The notes under the pieces: model-generated
The model's database searches: none
Told to the model about the DNA's origin: nothing
The model's input: the letters and a program-made list of their open reading frames with translations, nothing else
Position numbers and translations under genes: made by a program
Part shown: positions 28,792 to 37,365 of the stretch, piece by piece
Layout: each line of letters begins with the position of its first letter
Position numbering within the stretch: the stretch's first letter is position 1
Origin: Microbulbifer agarilyticus S89
Lineage (GTDB): Bacteria > Pseudomonadota > Gammaproteobacteria > Pseudomonadales > Cellvibrionaceae
Assembly: GCF_000220505.1 (NCBI RefSeq)
Contig: NZ_AFPJ01000009.1
Coordinates: forward strand, 62,001-126,000
Reading direction: 5' to 3'
Length of the DNA stretch: 64,000 bases

Positions 28792-28833
28792 TACCCTACT
28801 ATCACCGCCCTACTATCACCACCCTACTCCACA
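28792..28833. repeat. Three short tandem near-copies, unit about 14 bp
   Basis: Three successive near-copies of CCCTACTATCACC(G/A) occur; the third is degenerate (CCCTACTCCACACC). The stretch lies in non-coding DNA between two convergent small genes. It may be simple slippage and no function is apparent. Confidence 0.5.
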
Positions 28834-28908
28834 CCGGTCGATCACCGGGAGAACGCCGGCAAACAATCGGTGCGAAGTGGGGCTAGCGCGGCAAGGAGAG
28901 AACTGGAA

Positions 28909-29043
28909 TCAGCCCTGCGAGGCAACCCAATACACGCAGGTTGCAACGAATATGGCCACCAGGGCCACCGCCGCAATGGCGTCTACAGCGTTGTCGCTAT
29001 CGTCGGATACAACTACTACTTCTCTTACTACTTGGTCGTTCAT
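28909..29043 (-). CDS. Putative 44-residue single-pass membrane protein
   Basis: A short frame begins at ATG 29043 with GGAG seven bases upstream and ends with TGA at 28911-28909. The product starts MNDQVVREVVVVSDDSDN, then has a hydrophobic helix of about 20 residues (AIAAVALVAIFVATCVYWVA) and ends SQG. A good ribosome site, an acidic head and a single membrane span are typical of real small membrane proteins. I do not recognise a family. It sits in a 585-base gap between the DUF2970 gene and sulfite reductase that otherwise has no gene. Coding status is plausible but unproven. Confidence 0.5.
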   Translation of the reverse strand: MNDQVVREVVVVSDDSDNAVDAIAAVALVAIFVATCVYWVASQG

Positions 29044-29337
29044 CGGAATACTCCGTCACTCAAGAAATCATTATTGTTTTTAAAGGTAGCAGCACCGCTA
29101 AAAAAGCGGTTTCTCAAGTAGATCAAATCCCCGCAGGCGGTGCAACTGCACGCATATTCACCAACACCAGCAACACCGGCTACTTATAACCTTCTGTTAC
29201 TAAGGTAGCGAAAAAAATTGTTATTTTTTGTATAAGGCGGCTGGTATGTTATGCGCCACTCAGGGTCATAGATAGAATCCAGAAGACCCTCTGGGCGCTG
29301 TTGAGCCGGCGCAAAAATGTAATGGAATCAAGCTCTT
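29044..29337. other. Intergenic region upstream of sulfite reductase
   Basis: This AT-richer gap must contain the promoters of the small minus-strand gene and of the sulfite reductase gene. A hairpin CCGCT-AAAAA-AGCGG is visible near 29095-29109. Only weak -35/-10 candidates occur near 29210-29260. I see no gene. Confidence 0.4.
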
Positions 29338-31002
29338 ATGTATCGATACGACGAACAGGACCACAAGCTGATCCGGGAACGGGTGGCCCAGTTTCGCGGC
29401 CAGACCGAACGCTATCTCGCCGGTGAGCTGAGCGAAGAAGAATTTTTGCCCCTGCGCCTACAAAATGGCCTGTATGTGCAGCGTCTGGCCCCCATGTTGC
29501 GCATTGCGGTGCCCTACGGGCTGATGAACAGCACCCAAGTTCGTCGCTTGGCACACATTACCCGCAAGTACGACAAGGGCTACGCCCACTTCACCACCCG
29601 CCAGAATGTACAGCTGAACTGGCCGAATCTGGAAGATGTACCGGATATCCTGGCGGAGCTGGCGGAAGTCGAGATGCACGCCGTGCAAACCAGCGGTAAC
29701 TGCATCCGCAATACCACCACCGACCAGTTTGCCGGTGTCGCTGGTGATGAGCTGGTCGACCCCCGCCCCTACTGTGAGCTGATCCGTCAGTGGTCCACCT
29801 TCCATCCGGAATTCGCGTTCCTGCCACGCAAGTTCAAGATTGCGGTTTGTGGCACTGAAGAAGACCGCGCAGCGATTCGCGCCCACGATATCGGTGTGCA
29901 GATCGTTAAAAACGACCAGGGTGAGACCGGTTTCCAGGTATTTGTTGGCGGCGGCCTCGGCCGTACCCCAATCCTCGGCGTGGCCATTCGTGACTTCCTG
30001 CCAGAAACCCACCTGCTGTCGTACCTCGAAGCCATCGTGCGTGTGTACAACCAGCTGGGCCGCCGCGACAACAAGTTCAAGGCACGTATCAAAATTCTGG
30101 TAAAAGCGATGGGCCCGGAGGAATTTGCCCGCCGCGTGGAAGCGGAGTGGGAGCAAATCAAAGACGGCGCCGACGAGCTTACCGTCGAGGCCATCGAGTG
30201 GGCCAAGCGCTTCTTCCCTGAGCAACCGTATAAAACCTTCAAAGCCGGCCACGGTGAAGCCGTACTACGCGACCAGGCAGGTGACGACAAAGCGTTTGCC
30301 CGCTGGCTGGAACGCAACACCTTCCCGCATCGCGTGGAGGGCTATCAGGCGGTTACCCTAAGCACCAAGCCAACCGGAATCCCACCCGGTGACGTGACCG
30401 ACCGCCAGCTGGAGGCAATCGCCGACCTCGCCGACGAATTCAGCTTCGGTGAAGTGCGCGTTACCCACGAGCAGAACGTGGTACTGGCGGATGTGGAGCA
30501 GGAAAAACTGTTCGCGCTCTGGCAAGCGGCGCGCAAACACGGCTTTGCTACGCCGAACATCGGCACCCTGACCGATATGATTTGCTGCCCGGGCGGCGAC
30601 TACTGCTCCCTGGCCAATGCCAAGTCCATTCCGGTGGCGGAAGCGATCCAGCGAAAGTTCGATGACCTGGATTACCTGTACGATCTGGGCGACCTGGACC
30701 TCAACATCTCCGGATGCATGAACGCCTGTGGCCACCACCACATCGGCCATATCGGAATTCTGGGTGTCGACAAAAAAGGCGAAGAGTTCTATCAGGTTCA
30801 GCTTGGTGGCAGTGCCAACCAGGACGCCAGTCTCGGCAAGGTACTTGGCCCGAGCTTCTCCCGTGACGAAATGCCAGCAACCATCGGTAAGATCCTCGAT
30901 GTGTTTGTCGAGAACCGCCAGCCGGAAGAGTTCTTTATCGATACCTACAACCGTATCGGGCTGCAGCCATTCAAGGAGCGTGTGTATGCCAAAGCCAGCT
31001 GA
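29338..31002 (+). CDS. cysI: Siroheme/[4Fe-4S] nitrite/sulfite reductase (probable assimilatory sulfite reductase)
   Basis: A 554-residue hemoprotein that reduces sulfite to sulfide for cysteine synthesis, using siroheme coupled to a [4Fe-4S] cluster. It has two ferredoxin-like half-domains and two siroheme/cluster domains. The conserved TTRQNVQLNWP and the Cys ligands in CCPGGDYCSLA (about 415-423) and SGCMNACGHHHIGHIG (about 460-464) are intact. The pairing with a DUF934 gene is what I recall for the cysI locus of Pseudomonas, which supports sulfite over nitrite as substrate. The two genes overlap by 17 bases. Electron donor is not encoded here. Confidence 0.9.
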   Translation: MYRYDEQDHKLIRERVAQFRGQTERYLAGELSEEEFLPLRLQNGLYVQRLAPMLRIAVPYGLMNSTQVRRLAHITRKYDKGYAHFTTRQNVQLNWPNLEDVPDILAELAEVEMHAVQTSGNCIRNTTTDQFAGVAGDELVDPRPYCELIRQWSTFHPEFAFLPRKFKIAVCGTEEDRAAIRAHDIGVQIVKNDQGETGFQVFVGGGLGRTPILGVAIRDFLPETHLLSYLEAIVRVYNQLGRRDNKFKARIKILVKAMGPEEFARRVEAEWEQIKDGADELTVEAIEWAKRFFPEQPYKTFKAGHGEAVLRDQAGDDKAFARWLERNTFPHRVEGYQAVTLSTKPTGIPPGDVTDRQLEAIADLADEFSFGEVRVTHEQNVVLADVEQEKLFALWQAARKHGFATPNIGTLTDMICCPGGDYCSLANAKSIPVAEAIQRKFDDLDYLYDLGDLDLNISGCMNACGHHHIGHIGILGVDKKGEEFYQVQLGGSANQDASLGKVLGPSFSRDEMPATIGKILDVFVENRQPEEFFIDTYNRIGLQPFKERVYAKAS

Positions 31003-31561
31003 GAATCCCGCGGTGAAGAAACCTGTCGGTGCACAACCGGAAAACCCCGCGCAACTGATCCTTGATGGAGAAGTAGCAGACAACCAATGGAACCTGCTGC
31101 CGCTGACGGGTGAAGAACAGATTACGGCCGACAAACTCGCCGCAGGTAAAATCATCTTGCCGGCGAGCGTTTGGCTGGCATTGCGCGAAGCACTGCAGGA
31201 GCGCAAGCAAGAGATCGGTGTGTGGCTCGACAGCGATGAAACCGCTGATTTCATCGGCGAGTATGCCCGCGAACTGCCGCTCGTTGCCGTGCATTTCCCG
31301 GCATTCACCGATGGCCGTGGGTTTACCGCGGCGCGCCTGTTGCGCGAACGCTATGGCTTCAAGGGCGAGCTGCGCGCGGTCGGAAACTTTATCCGCGACC
31401 AGCTCACTTACCTGACCCGCTGCGGCTTTAACGCTTTTGCATTTCAGGGTGCGCAGCCGCTGACCAAGCTTATCGACTCATTGCAGGACTTCAGCGATAG
31501 CTATCAAGCCACTGTTGATCAACCAAAGCCTATCTTTCGCCGCCGCGCACTGGCGAGCTAA
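30986..31561 (+). CDS. DUF934 domain-containing protein, sulfite reductase partner
   Basis: A 191-residue protein of the DUF934 family, which regularly follows this type of sulfite reductase in proteobacteria and is thought to help sulfite reduction. Typical stretches are GVWLDSDE, VHFPAFTDGRGFTAARLLRERYGFKGELRAVG and DQLTYLTRCGFNAF. ATG 30986 has AAGGAG seven bases upstream, inside the end of cysI, so it is translationally coupled with a 17-base overlap. The first 35 residues are Pro/Lys-rich and look disordered. Its biochemical role is not established. Confidence 0.92.
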   Translation: MPKPAENPAVKKPVGAQPENPAQLILDGEVADNQWNLLPLTGEEQITADKLAAGKIILPASVWLALREALQERKQEIGVWLDSDETADFIGEYARELPLVAVHFPAFTDGRGFTAARLLRERYGFKGELRAVGNFIRDQLTYLTRCGFNAFAFQGAQPLTKLIDSLQDFSDSYQATVDQPKPIFRRRALAS

Positions 31562-31575
31562 AACTTCCCGCTCGA

Positions 31576-31609
31576 GCCGGCACCCTCTCGCGGTGCCGGC
31601 TATCTTCTG
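31576..31609 (+). terminator. Probable terminator of the cysI-DUF934 operon
   Basis: A perfect 9-bp stem (GCCGGCACC / GGTGCCGGC, 31576-31584 and 31592-31600) with a 7-base loop stands 15 bases after the stop. The following TATCTTCTG is only moderately T-rich. Confidence 0.65.
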
Positions 31610-31707
31610 TATACCAGCACTCCCGTATAATCTCCTTGAGTGACACCCTCACCCTGTAGGAGACTATTCCGTAACATCCTGCATGACTTGAATGGAAATG
31701 GGTCCGC

Positions 31708-32850
31708 ATGAGTTCAACACCTCCAGAAAACCAAACGGCAGCTGTCGGCGACTGGTTGCCAAAGCAGTTACAGCCGGCCATGGACATGCTGGCCGCCCAC
31801 CCGCTGCTTGGTGCTGCTGCGATCTTCGTTTCTGCGATGATTCTCGCGATACTGTGCCGAATAGTGATATTCCGCCAATTGCGCCGTTGGCTGCCTCAAG
31901 ATGGGGGCGGCCCGGGCTCACGGCTGCTTACGGAATTACAGCGCCCGGTATTTACGACCATTGTCTGCCTGGGACTTATTGTTGCGTGCCGGCTAGCGCT
32001 ACCCGATAGCAGCCGTGTGCTTACCAACTTGTTGGCTACCGTAGTACTGGTGAGCTGGATGCTTACCCTATTCCAACATTGCGGCACTTTATTGGAACTG
32101 ATGAGCAATCGTTCATCACGCTTCGCGCTCATCGATCACCGCGCCCTGCCGCTGCTCGATCTGACCTGCAAGATGCTGGTCATCCTGTTTGGTAGTTACC
32201 TGTTGCTTCTGGTGTGGGGCATCAACCCACTCGGCTGGCTGGCATCCGCTGGCGTCATCGGTATCGCCGTGGGCTTTGCCGCGAAAGATACGCTGGCGAA
32301 CTTGTTCTCCGGCTTTTTTATTCTTGCGGATGCGCCTTACAAAATTGGTGATTATGTGAATCTCGATGCGGGTGAGCGCGGCAGAGTTACGCACATCGGC
32401 CTGCGCAGCACCCGCATACTGACGCGGGATGATGTGGAGATTACCCTGCCCAATTCGTTAATTGCCGCTGGCAAAATCATCAATGAAAGTGGTGGCCCCA
32501 GCTCTTCCATCCGCGTCACCATTGCGGTGGGGGTTGCCTATGGCTCCGACGCCGAGCAGGTATGCGACATTTTGCACGGCGTAGCCGTACAACACCCCGA
32601 TCTCGTATCCAACCCGGAACCGCGCGTGCGCATGCGCCAGTTTGGCGCATCCAGCCTCGACTTTGACCTGCTGGTATGGATCTCCATGCCAGAAGAGCGC
32701 GGGCGCATCCGGCATGAGTTGCTCGTCAGCATCTACAAGGCGCTGGCCGAGAACCAGGTAGAAATCCCCTACTCGAAGCAGGACATTTATATTCGGGAGT
32801 GGCCCACGGCACCGGGCACGCCCGAGCCGGTCGACGACAACGCTAAATGA
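31708..32850 (+). CDS. MscS-family mechanosensitive ion channel
   Basis: A 380-residue channel protein that probably releases solutes on hypo-osmotic shock. After an N-terminal membrane segment (about residues 30-55) come further helices and the pore-lining helix in the region LGWLASAGVIGIAVGFAAKDTLANLFSG (about 173-200). The beta domain follows, with the hallmark FFILADAPYKIGDYVNL and RSTRILTRDDVEITLPNSLI. The total is longer than E. coli MscS (286), as in YbdG or MscK-like variants with extra helices. It ends eight bases into the convergent CoA-transferase gene. Confidence 0.92.
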   Translation: MSSTPPENQTAAVGDWLPKQLQPAMDMLAAHPLLGAAAIFVSAMILAILCRIVIFRQLRRWLPQDGGGPGSRLLTELQRPVFTTIVCLGLIVACRLALPDSSRVLTNLLATVVLVSWMLTLFQHCGTLLELMSNRSSRFALIDHRALPLLDLTCKMLVILFGSYLLLLVWGINPLGWLASAGVIGIAVGFAAKDTLANLFSGFFILADAPYKIGDYVNLDAGERGRVTHIGLRSTRILTRDDVEITLPNSLIAAGKIINESGGPSSSIRVTIAVGVAYGSDAEQVCDILHGVAVQHPDLVSNPEPRVRMRQFGASSLDFDLLVWISMPEERGRIRHELLVSIYKALAENQVEIPYSKQDIYIREWPTAPGTPEPVDDNAK

Positions 32851-34063
32851 CTCCAGCGGCGCGCAGGCGCTCAATTTCTTCGGCGTCTTTGTCGAGTTTG
32901 CGCAACACCTCGGCGGTATGCTCGCCCAGTACCGGCGGGCCCTGTTCATACGCCAGCGGTGATTGCGAGAATACCAGGGGATTTTTCACCGTACGCACCG
33001 TACCCGCCCGCGGGTGCTGCTGGTCCACGACCATGCCGCGGGCCTGCACCTGCGGATCGGCAAAGACCTGCGCCAAATCATTGATTGGCCCGCAGGGCAC
33101 GTGCGCGTCGCTGAGTTTCTCCAGCCACCAGGCGGCCGGCTTGGTAGCGGTTGTGGCCTCTACCAATGGGACGAGGGTCGCTCGCGCCTTTACCCGACCT
33201 TGGTTTGTGGCATAAGCAGGATCTTGCGCAACCTCATCCAGACCCGCAATTTGGCAAAACTTCTGGAACTGCGTGTCGTTGCCTACTGCCAGCATGAAGT
33301 AGCCATCGCTTGCCGGAACAGCCTGATAGGGAACGATATTTGGATGCGCGGTACCCTGGCGCTCGGGGCTGGTACCGGATACCAGATAATTCTGCGCCTG
33401 GTTCGCCAGCCAGGCGACCTGAGTATCCAGCAAGGCCAGGTCGATATGCTGCCCCTCGCCGGTTTGCTCCCGGTGCACCGCTGCCGCGAGGATGCCGGAC
33501 ACCGCATACATCCCGGTCATCAGATCCGCCACGGCGACACCAACCTTCTGCGGCCCCGCCCCCGGTTGCCCTTCCGGAACCCCGGTAATACTCATCAACC
33601 CCCCCATGCCCTGGATCATGGCGTCGTAGCCGGCGCGCTGGGCGTAAGGGCCTGTCTGACCAAACCCGGTGATAGAGCAATAGATAATGCGCGGGTTAAT
33701 CGCGCGTATCGATGGATAATCCAGGCCGTATTTCGCCAGCCCACCCACCTTGTAGTTCTCCAGCAAAACATCGCATTGCTGGACAAGTTCCTTAATGAGC
33801 GCCTGCCCCTCGGGTTTGGTGATATCCACCGTTATGGACTTTTTGCCGCGGTTGGCGCTCAAGTAGTAGGCTGCATCCGCAGTGTCATTGCCTTCGGCGT
33901 CCTGCAAATAGGGAGGGCCCCAATGGCGGGTGTCGTCGCCCTTGCCGGGACGCTCGATCTTGATGACCTCTGCGCCAAAGTCCGCCAACACTTGGCTGGC
34001 CCAGGGGCCAGCAAGAATTCGACTCAAGTCGAGAACCTTGAGGTGAGATAACGGGCCCGACAT
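32843..34063 (-). CDS. CaiB/BaiF family CoA-transferase (possible glutarate CoA-transferase)
   Basis: A 406-residue class III CoA-transferase. Visible family features are LSRILAGPWASQVLADFGAEVIKIERPGKGDDTRHWGPP, SANRGKKSITVD, and the catalytic Asp in VGVAVADLMTGMYA (about residue 175). In Pseudomonas a close relative (GcdG) accompanies glutaryl-CoA dehydrogenase. Here the dehydrogenase gene is 13 kb away but carries the same 16-base upstream motif, so a role in glutarate/glutaryl-CoA exchange is a reasoned guess. AAGGAAG stands four bases before ATG 34063. Other substrates such as succinate/hydroxymethylglutarate or carnitine-type acids are possible. Confidence 0.88.
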   Translation of the reverse strand: MSGPLSHLKVLDLSRILAGPWASQVLADFGAEVIKIERPGKGDDTRHWGPPYLQDAEGNDTADAAYYLSANRGKKSITVDITKPEGQALIKELVQQCDVLLENYKVGGLAKYGLDYPSIRAINPRIIYCSITGFGQTGPYAQRAGYDAMIQGMGGLMSITGVPEGQPGAGPQKVGVAVADLMTGMYAVSGILAAAVHREQTGEGQHIDLALLDTQVAWLANQAQNYLVSGTSPERQGTAHPNIVPYQAVPASDGYFMLAVGNDTQFQKFCQIAGLDEVAQDPAYATNQGRVKARATLVPLVEATTATKPAAWWLEKLSDAHVPCGPINDLAQVFADPQVQARGMVVDQQHPRAGTVRTVKNPLVFSQSPLAYEQGPPVLGEHTAEVLRKLDKDAEEIERLRAAGVI

Positions 34064-34106
34064 AAAACTTCCTTATGTTTCCGCGCTGGCAGCTCTGCAC
34101 TGCCCC

Positions 34107-34122
34107 AAAAAGTGATCACAAA
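34107..34122. promoter_or_regulatory. Candidate operator, motif shared with glutaryl-CoA dehydrogenase
   Basis: AAAAAGTGATCACAAA, centred on the palindrome GTGATCAC, lies about 50 bases before the CoA-transferase start. The identical 16 bases occur at 47103-47118 upstream of the glutaryl-CoA dehydrogenase gene. The binding protein is unknown. The site also lies in the divergent gap with the DUF962 gene. Confidence 0.6.
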
Positions 34123-34357
34123 TTGAATCGCAAGGTTATCAGATTTAGTACCCAATGGTCGAAAGCCGAGAGCGAAATTTGCGCTGCACGCTTGCTGGGG
34201 GGCCAAACCTGCGCGCAAAATGCCATGTCCGTTTACCACCAGCGCAAGCGCCTGCTTGCCGTTAGAATCGGTGATGCACCAAACTCACCCCAACCAGCCC
34301 CGTATAAAAATAAACAAGAAAACGGCAAGAGAACAACAAAGGAAATAGGATAGCGAG

Positions 34358-34708
34358 ATGGCAGACAACACTATGCAAACACCGAAAGATGAAAAAGTCA
34401 GCGAAACCCCGCGCTTTACGTCGTTCCGCGAGTTCTATCCGTTTTACCTGAACGAACACAGCAACCTCACCTGTCGCCGCCTGCACTTCGTGGGCACCGC
34501 GCTGGTCATTGGTCTGGTGATTACCGCGATCGTCAGCCGCAACTGGGCATTGCTCTGGGCGGTGCCGGTAGCGGGCTATGGCTTTGCCTGGGTTGGGCAC
34601 TTCTTCTTTGAGCACAACCGCCCCGCCACTTTCAAAAACCCCTTTTACTCCCTGTGGGGGGATTTTGTGATGTTCAAGGACATCCTGATCGGCAAAATCG
34701 AACGCTGA
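34358..34708 (+). CDS. DUF962/Mpo1-like protein
   Basis: A 116-residue membrane protein of the Mpo1-like (DUF962) family. Yeast Mpo1 is an Fe2+-dependent dioxygenase that shortens 2-hydroxy fatty acids in the alpha-oxidation route. The conserved histidines are present in NEHSNLTCRRLHFVGTA and in WVGHFFFEHNRPATF. Two hydrophobic segments (about 48-66 and 70-88) lie between them, and the ending NPFYSLWGDFVMFKDIL is typical. It is divergent from the CoA-transferase gene and convergent with the PhhR gene. The bacterial substrate is unknown. Confidence 0.88.
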   Translation: MADNTMQTPKDEKVSETPRFTSFREFYPFYLNEHSNLTCRRLHFVGTALVIGLVITAIVSRNWALLWAVPVAGYGFAWVGHFFFEHNRPATFKNPFYSLWGDFVMFKDILIGKIER

Positions 34709-34725
34709 GCCCCGTGAGGGCTCGT

Positions 34726-36210
34726 CTAGTGCGCCAACAACTTGTACTTGCGCAATTTGTTGGCCACAGCCGTATGTGAAATACCCAGCGGCCGTGCAAG
34801 CGCGCGGCTGGAACGCTGGGCGGGAGGCAGACTCTCGAGCAGCTCTGCAAGAATACTGCGCTCTACCTTTTCCAGCTGTTCGGCCAGTGTTAAGCCCTTG
34901 CCCCACTCGTGCCACGGCAGCACGGTTGCACTGACCGCTTCCGGAAAGTCCTCGCTAGCCAGCACACTCCCCCCGCGCGCACGCATGTGCGCCAGCGCCG
35001 ATTCAATCTGCTGGGCGAGCCCGGTGAAGTTTGTCGGCCAATCCGAGCGTTTTAACAGATCCACTACCTCGTGGAACCTCTCGGCTCCCTCTTGATCACC
35101 TAGATCACTGAACTCAGGCAGACCCTCACCAGGCGCCACCTGAGACAGGATCAGTCGCACAAATCGCTCGAGAGAGGGACGCATAGTGCGCAAGGTGGGC
35201 AACTGGATATGCTGGCTCGCAAAGCATTGCTGAAGCACAGGCAGCAAGGTAGAGACTACGGTGACGGTAACCATCAGCCGCGGCCCAAATCGGGTGCGCA
35301 ACAGGCTTTCCGCCAATTGACGCTGCACATCCGCCGGCGCCAGGTCCAGGTCATCGAGTAATACCACGGTGTCTGCGGGAAGTGCGGCGAGGCGATGCAT
35401 TCCGTCTGTGTCCAGCAACTCACCTCGGCAGCGGTAAACCTCCCCGCCCTCCGCCAGCGGACACAGGTAGTACGCCGCCTGCAAAAATGTCGTCTTGCCG
35501 CTGCCACGCTCACCACTTACCAGCAAAGGCGCGTGCAATGGAGCCATTTCCTGCAGGCGCAGGCAACAGGCACGGCGCGCGTCCAGATCCCAGAGTACCT
35601 GCGGTGTGGGCGGCAGCCGTTCAGGAAGCGCATCTTTATCCGGTGCGGCCGCGTGCAAGGTCAACACCGCACCAGCGAGCGACGCCGGCCCAGCCGAGCT
35701 GTCATCCACGGTAATTGGCGACCAGTCGAGGGTGTACGATTTGCCACGCACAGATACCGGGAAACCGTAACGGGGTGCAGTAAGGCCACGCAGCAGCTCC
35801 TCCAGCTGGAGCTTTGGTAAGAAGCGCTGCAGCTGCATCCCCGGAACCTGCCCCTCATTGACGCCGAATGCGCGGGCGGCAGCAAGGTTTGCGGCGATAA
35901 TCCGCCCTGCACTATCCACCGACAGCACCGGGTAGGACACATGCCGCAGCAAGGTATCCAGCTCGAAGTGGCGCCGCTCGGAGGGGATTAAGGCGATACG
36001 GCGGACCCTCTGCACCCCGGGAACCTGCTGCAACGACTTCTCGATTGACTGAAACTGGGCCAGCAGCAGCCCAGGCGCCCACAGGTAAACCTTGTCCCCG
36101 CTGTCGCCGCCAATCTCGCCAGTGCGTACATTCACGCGGAAATCGGCAAAAATTGCCATGATTTCCTGCAAGATACCCACTCGGTCGCTACACGTAATCT
36201 CTACTCTCAT
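34726..36210 (-). CDS. TyrR/PhhR-family transcriptional regulator with degenerate AAA+ domain
   Basis: A 494-residue aromatic amino acid regulator. The layout matches TyrR: an ACT domain (about 1-72, MRVEITCSDRVGILQEI), a PAS domain (about 80-185), an AAA+ domain (about 205-400) and a C-terminal Fis-type helix-turn-helix (RALARPLGISHTAVANKLRKYKLL). The P-loop GERGSGKT (233-240) and LLDDLDL (about 284-290) survive. The AAA+ region is otherwise diverged and lacks the GAFTGA loop, as expected for a sigma-70 regulator. It is divergent from phhA, with a perfect TYR box between them. It most likely activates phhA in response to Phe/Tyr and may control itself. PhhR is the likelier equivalent. Confidence 0.9.
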   Translation of the reverse strand: MRVEITCSDRVGILQEIMAIFADFRVNVRTGEIGGDSGDKVYLWAPGLLLAQFQSIEKSLQQVPGVQRVRRIALIPSERRHFELDTLLRHVSYPVLSVDSAGRIIAANLAAARAFGVNEGQVPGMQLQRFLPKLQLEELLRGLTAPRYGFPVSVRGKSYTLDWSPITVDDSSAGPASLAGAVLTLHAAAPDKDALPERLPPTPQVLWDLDARRACCLRLQEMAPLHAPLLVSGERGSGKTTFLQAAYYLCPLAEGGEVYRCRGELLDTDGMHRLAALPADTVVLLDDLDLAPADVQRQLAESLLRTRFGPRLMVTVTVVSTLLPVLQQCFASQHIQLPTLRTMRPSLERFVRLILSQVAPGEGLPEFSDLGDQEGAERFHEVVDLLKRSDWPTNFTGLAQQIESALAHMRARGGSVLASEDFPEAVSATVLPWHEWGKGLTLAEQLEKVERSILAELLESLPPAQRSSRALARPLGISHTAVANKLRKYKLLAH

Positions 36211-36218
36211 GCCCCAAA

Positions 36219-36236
36219 TGTAAACTTATCTTTACA
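36219..36236. promoter_or_regulatory. TYR box between the phhR-like gene and phhA
   Basis: TGTAAACTTATCTTTACA fits the TyrR/PhhR consensus TGTAAA-N6-TTTACA exactly. It lies nine bases upstream of the regulator start and 141 bases upstream of phhA. The placement suits both self-repression and activation of phhA. Confidence 0.88.
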
Positions 36237-36376
36237 AAAAGTGTAGCCAGTCAGCCCCATAGGTGCGCTTTTTCGCTCGGTCTGCCCTGCCACCCCGCCA
36301 CTCTCGTGTCTAAGAATAAAAGGACGATAACAACAGAACTGGCGGCAAACTGTGACCGCCAACCGCGGAGATAGTC

Positions 36377-37174
36377 ATGAGCAGCAAAAAGCCCAGCAAG
36401 TACGTGGCCCGTGAACCCGACGCTGAGGGTTTCATTGAATACACCGAGCTTGAGCACCAAACATGGCAGCGCCTGATCGAGAGACAGCTGCAGATTATCC
36501 CTGGCCGCGCCTGTGATGAGTACATGCATGGTCTCGAACTGCTGGACCTGCCTGTGGACCGCATCCCCCAGCTGGAAGAGGTCAATCGCGTATTGCGTCA
36601 GGAAACCGGCTGGGAAACCGCGCGCGTGCCCGCGCTGATCGGCTTCGAGACTTTTTTCCGCCTGCTCTCCGAGCGTAAATTCCCGGTGGCGACCTTTATC
36701 CGCACCCCGGAAGAATTCGACTACCTGCAGGAGCCTGATATCTTCCATGAAATCTTTGGCCACTGCGCCATGCTCACCAATCCCGCATTTGCCAACTTCA
36801 CCCAGAAATACGGCGAGCTGGGCCTGAACGCCAGTCCCAAAGAGCGCGGCTACCTCGCCCGTTTGTACTGGTTCACCGTCGAATTTGGACTACTAAACAC
36901 CAAAGATGGCCTGCGTATTTACGGTGGCGGCATCCTCTCCTCGCCAAAGGAAACGCTTTACGCGCTGAGTGACGAGCCAGTACGCGCACCTTTCGAAGTG
37001 GTTGATACGCTGCGCACGCCCTATCGCATTGATATTGTGCAGCCCATTTACTACCTGTTAAACGACCTGCAAGACCTGCAACAACTCACCGAAATTGATT
37101 TAATGGCGCGCGTGCGCGAAGCCATGGCGGCGGGATTGTTCGAGCCGATGTTCCCGCCCAAGGAAGCGGCGTAA
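36377..37174 (+). CDS. phhA: Phenylalanine 4-monooxygenase PhhA
   Basis: PhhA hydroxylates phenylalanine to tyrosine using tetrahydropterin, oxygen and non-heme iron. The 265-residue length matches the bacterial single-domain enzyme (262 in P. aeruginosa). The iron site is clear: HEIFGHC with His 124 and His 129, and a Glu in YWFTVEFGLL. The ATG has GGAG upstream. In Pseudomonas phhB (pterin carbinolamine dehydratase) follows, but here a terminator and an Lrp-type regulator do, so the recycling enzyme must be elsewhere. Regulation by the divergent TyrR-like protein through the TYR box is likely. Confidence 0.97.
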   Translation: MSSKKPSKYVAREPDAEGFIEYTELEHQTWQRLIERQLQIIPGRACDEYMHGLELLDLPVDRIPQLEEVNRVLRQETGWETARVPALIGFETFFRLLSERKFPVATFIRTPEEFDYLQEPDIFHEIFGHCAMLTNPAFANFTQKYGELGLNASPKERGYLARLYWFTVEFGLLNTKDGLRIYGGGILSSPKETLYALSDEPVRAPFEVVDTLRTPYRIDIVQPIYYLLNDLQDLQQLTEIDLMARVREAMAAGLFEPMFPPKEAA

Positions 37175-37222
37175 CACGGGCCTCGCCCCAAAACAAAGTT
37201 CCAACAACCCCCCTGTTGTTTG

Positions 37223-37245
37223 GCCGGGCATTGCCCGGCTTTTTT
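37223..37245 (+). terminator. Intrinsic terminator of phhA
   Basis: A perfect 7-bp stem GCCGGGC / GCCCGGC with an ATT loop is followed by six T residues, about 50 bases after the phhA stop. Confidence 0.92.
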
Positions 37246-37365
37246 GATCCTGAAAATCCTAGAGAAAATTCCACTACTAGTGCATCGATACGGAGATTAT
37301 CGTTACTAACGAGTTACGGGGTACAGCAAAGGATTCTTCCAAGAGCCGCCAACGTCGGATTTCTC

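Noticed and set aside
32963-34051. A 362-codon open frame antisense to the CaiB/BaiF CoA-transferase gene
   Set aside because: The minus-strand protein is a clear full-length family member; the plus-strand frame has no motifs and is a codon-bias shadow.
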